This document shows positions 5,605 through 6,118 of a stretch of DNA of 6,118 nt, piece by piece. The notes below the pieces were generated by a model. The model searched no databases. It was not told where the DNA came from and saw nothing but the letters and a program-made list of their open reading frames with translations. The stretch is from an uncultured Rhodospirillales bacterium (GTDB lineage: Bacteria > Pseudomonadota > Alphaproteobacteria > Acetobacterales > Acetobacteraceae): contig CAIVDX010000092.1 in NCBI GenBank assembly GCA_903904805.1, positions 1-6,118 of the forward strand, read 5' to 3'. Position 1 is the stretch's first letter, and each line of letters begins with the position of its first letter. Made by a program: the position numbers and the translations under genes.

Positions 5605-6118
5605 GGCAGCAGGAGATTTTTGGTGTCGAGCTTGCTGTCGAGCAGCTTGAACTGCGTCACCAGGCCGATATCGAAATCAAGATCGCCCACGGTGATGGCC
5701 GGATCGAAGGCCGGCACCACATTGGCGTTGCGCTTGAGCACTTTCAATTCGATCGCGCGGCCCTCCGGATGGTTCTTGTACTGATCGATGCCGTGCGCGA
5801 GACCGGCGCGAAACGCCTTGATCTCGTTGGGATGGGCTTCCGCCCAGGTGCGATCGGCGATCCAGAACGCTGCCAGAATGTTCGGGTCGACATCGGCAAA
5901 GAAATCGGAAATGCGGGTGCCGGCACCGGATGACAACGCATTCGCGCGCAGCGGCTCGATGATCAGCGCGGCATCCAGCGTGTGGTTGCGCAGAAGATCG
6001 GCCATTTGCGGAAATGCGGTCTCCACACTCACAACATCGCCGGGCTGCATGCCCTTCAGGATCAGATAGCGACGGAACACCAGATCGATCAGGCTGTTCA
6101 GGCCAGGCACGCCCACGC
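5601..6118 (-). CDS. NMT1/SsuA-like ABC transporter substrate-binding protein, C-terminal part (N-terminus off the right edge)
   Basis: C-terminal 171 residues of a periplasmic binding protein of the type II fold, the family that binds sulfonates, nitrate or bicarbonate, pyrimidine precursors and similar small ligands. The visible part opens with VGVPGLNSLIDLVFRRYL, a typical internal segment of this family (start of the second lobe). The frame runs off the window, and the GTG at 6116-6114 is an internal Val, not a start. FPQMADLLRNHTLDAALIIEP is the hallmark loop, with the E/P that precede the return to the first lobe. AFWIADRTWAEAHPNEIKAFRAGLAHGIDQYKNHP is the usual following helix pair. 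The protein ends LLDSKLDTKNLLLP, like relatives in this family. Its stop shares the CTAG palindrome with livG, so it belongs to a separate convergent transcription unit whose other parts (permease, ATPase, signal peptide) would lie to the right. The ligand cannot be read from this fragment. Confidence 0.88.
   Translation of the reverse strand, partial: VGVPGLNSLIDLVFRRYLILKGMQPGDVVSVETAFPQMADLLRNHTLDAALIIEPLRANALSSGAGTRISDFFADVDPNILAAFWIADRTWAEAHPNEIKAFRAGLAHGIDQYKNHPEGRAIELKVLKRNANVVPAFDPAITVGDLDFDIGLVTQFKLLDSKLDTKNLLLP

Noticed and set aside
5611..5625. T-run after AGGAGA as an intrinsic terminator
   Set aside because: It is about 37 bases beyond the nearest hairpin and lies inside the convergent gene, so it does not form a canonical stem plus U-tract.
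5624..5643. Repeat TGTCGAGC twice near the end of the NMT1-like gene
   Set aside because: It encodes a simple Leu-Asp-Ser/Thr-Lys pattern in the protein tail; too short to be a meaningful repeat or operator.

Overview
The window is a fully coding, GC-rich stretch (roughly 60-65% G+C by eye). Codon use and protein style suggest an alphaproteobacterium, possibly Rhodospirillales/Acetobacteraceae; this placement is an impression from protein similarity and cannot be proven from the window. I see no RNA genes, insertion sequences, CRISPR arrays or mobile-element remnants.

Layout: six plus-strand genes run without any intergenic space from the left edge to position 5604. They are (1) an XRE-type helix-turn-helix regulator whose N-terminus lies off the left edge, (2) pyrC, a class II (E. 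coli-type) dihydroorotase with all its metal and substrate residues, (3) a Tat/Sec-exported substrate-binding protein of the leucine-binding (type I) fold, (4) a LivH-type permease, (5) a LivM-type permease and (6) a LivG-type ATPase. Every junction is an overlap (4, 4, 1, 8 and 4 bases), so the set is very probably one operon with translational coupling. Its promoter must lie left of the window. At the right end a minus-strand gene converges on livG. It encodes the C-terminal part of an NMT1/SsuA-like substrate-binding protein, and its N-terminus is off the right edge. The two convergent genes share a palindromic CTAG that supplies both stop codons.

How they may work together: genes 3-6 form a HAAT-family (branched-chain amino acid type) ABC importer with binding protein, two different permeases and one ATPase; the usual second ATPase, LivF, is absent. 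The stop-start fusion of this importer to pyrC and to a regulator with a large C-terminal domain suggests, as inference only, that the importer may bring in a pyrimidine-pathway compound or related carbamoyl/ureido compound rather than leucine, and that the regulator may control the set. A 13-bp hairpin just before the livG stop is the only candidate 3'-end structure for the operon.

The individual gene families are well known. What deserves attention is the arrangement: regulator-pyrC-importer coupling, missing LivF, the shared stop and the terminal hairpin.
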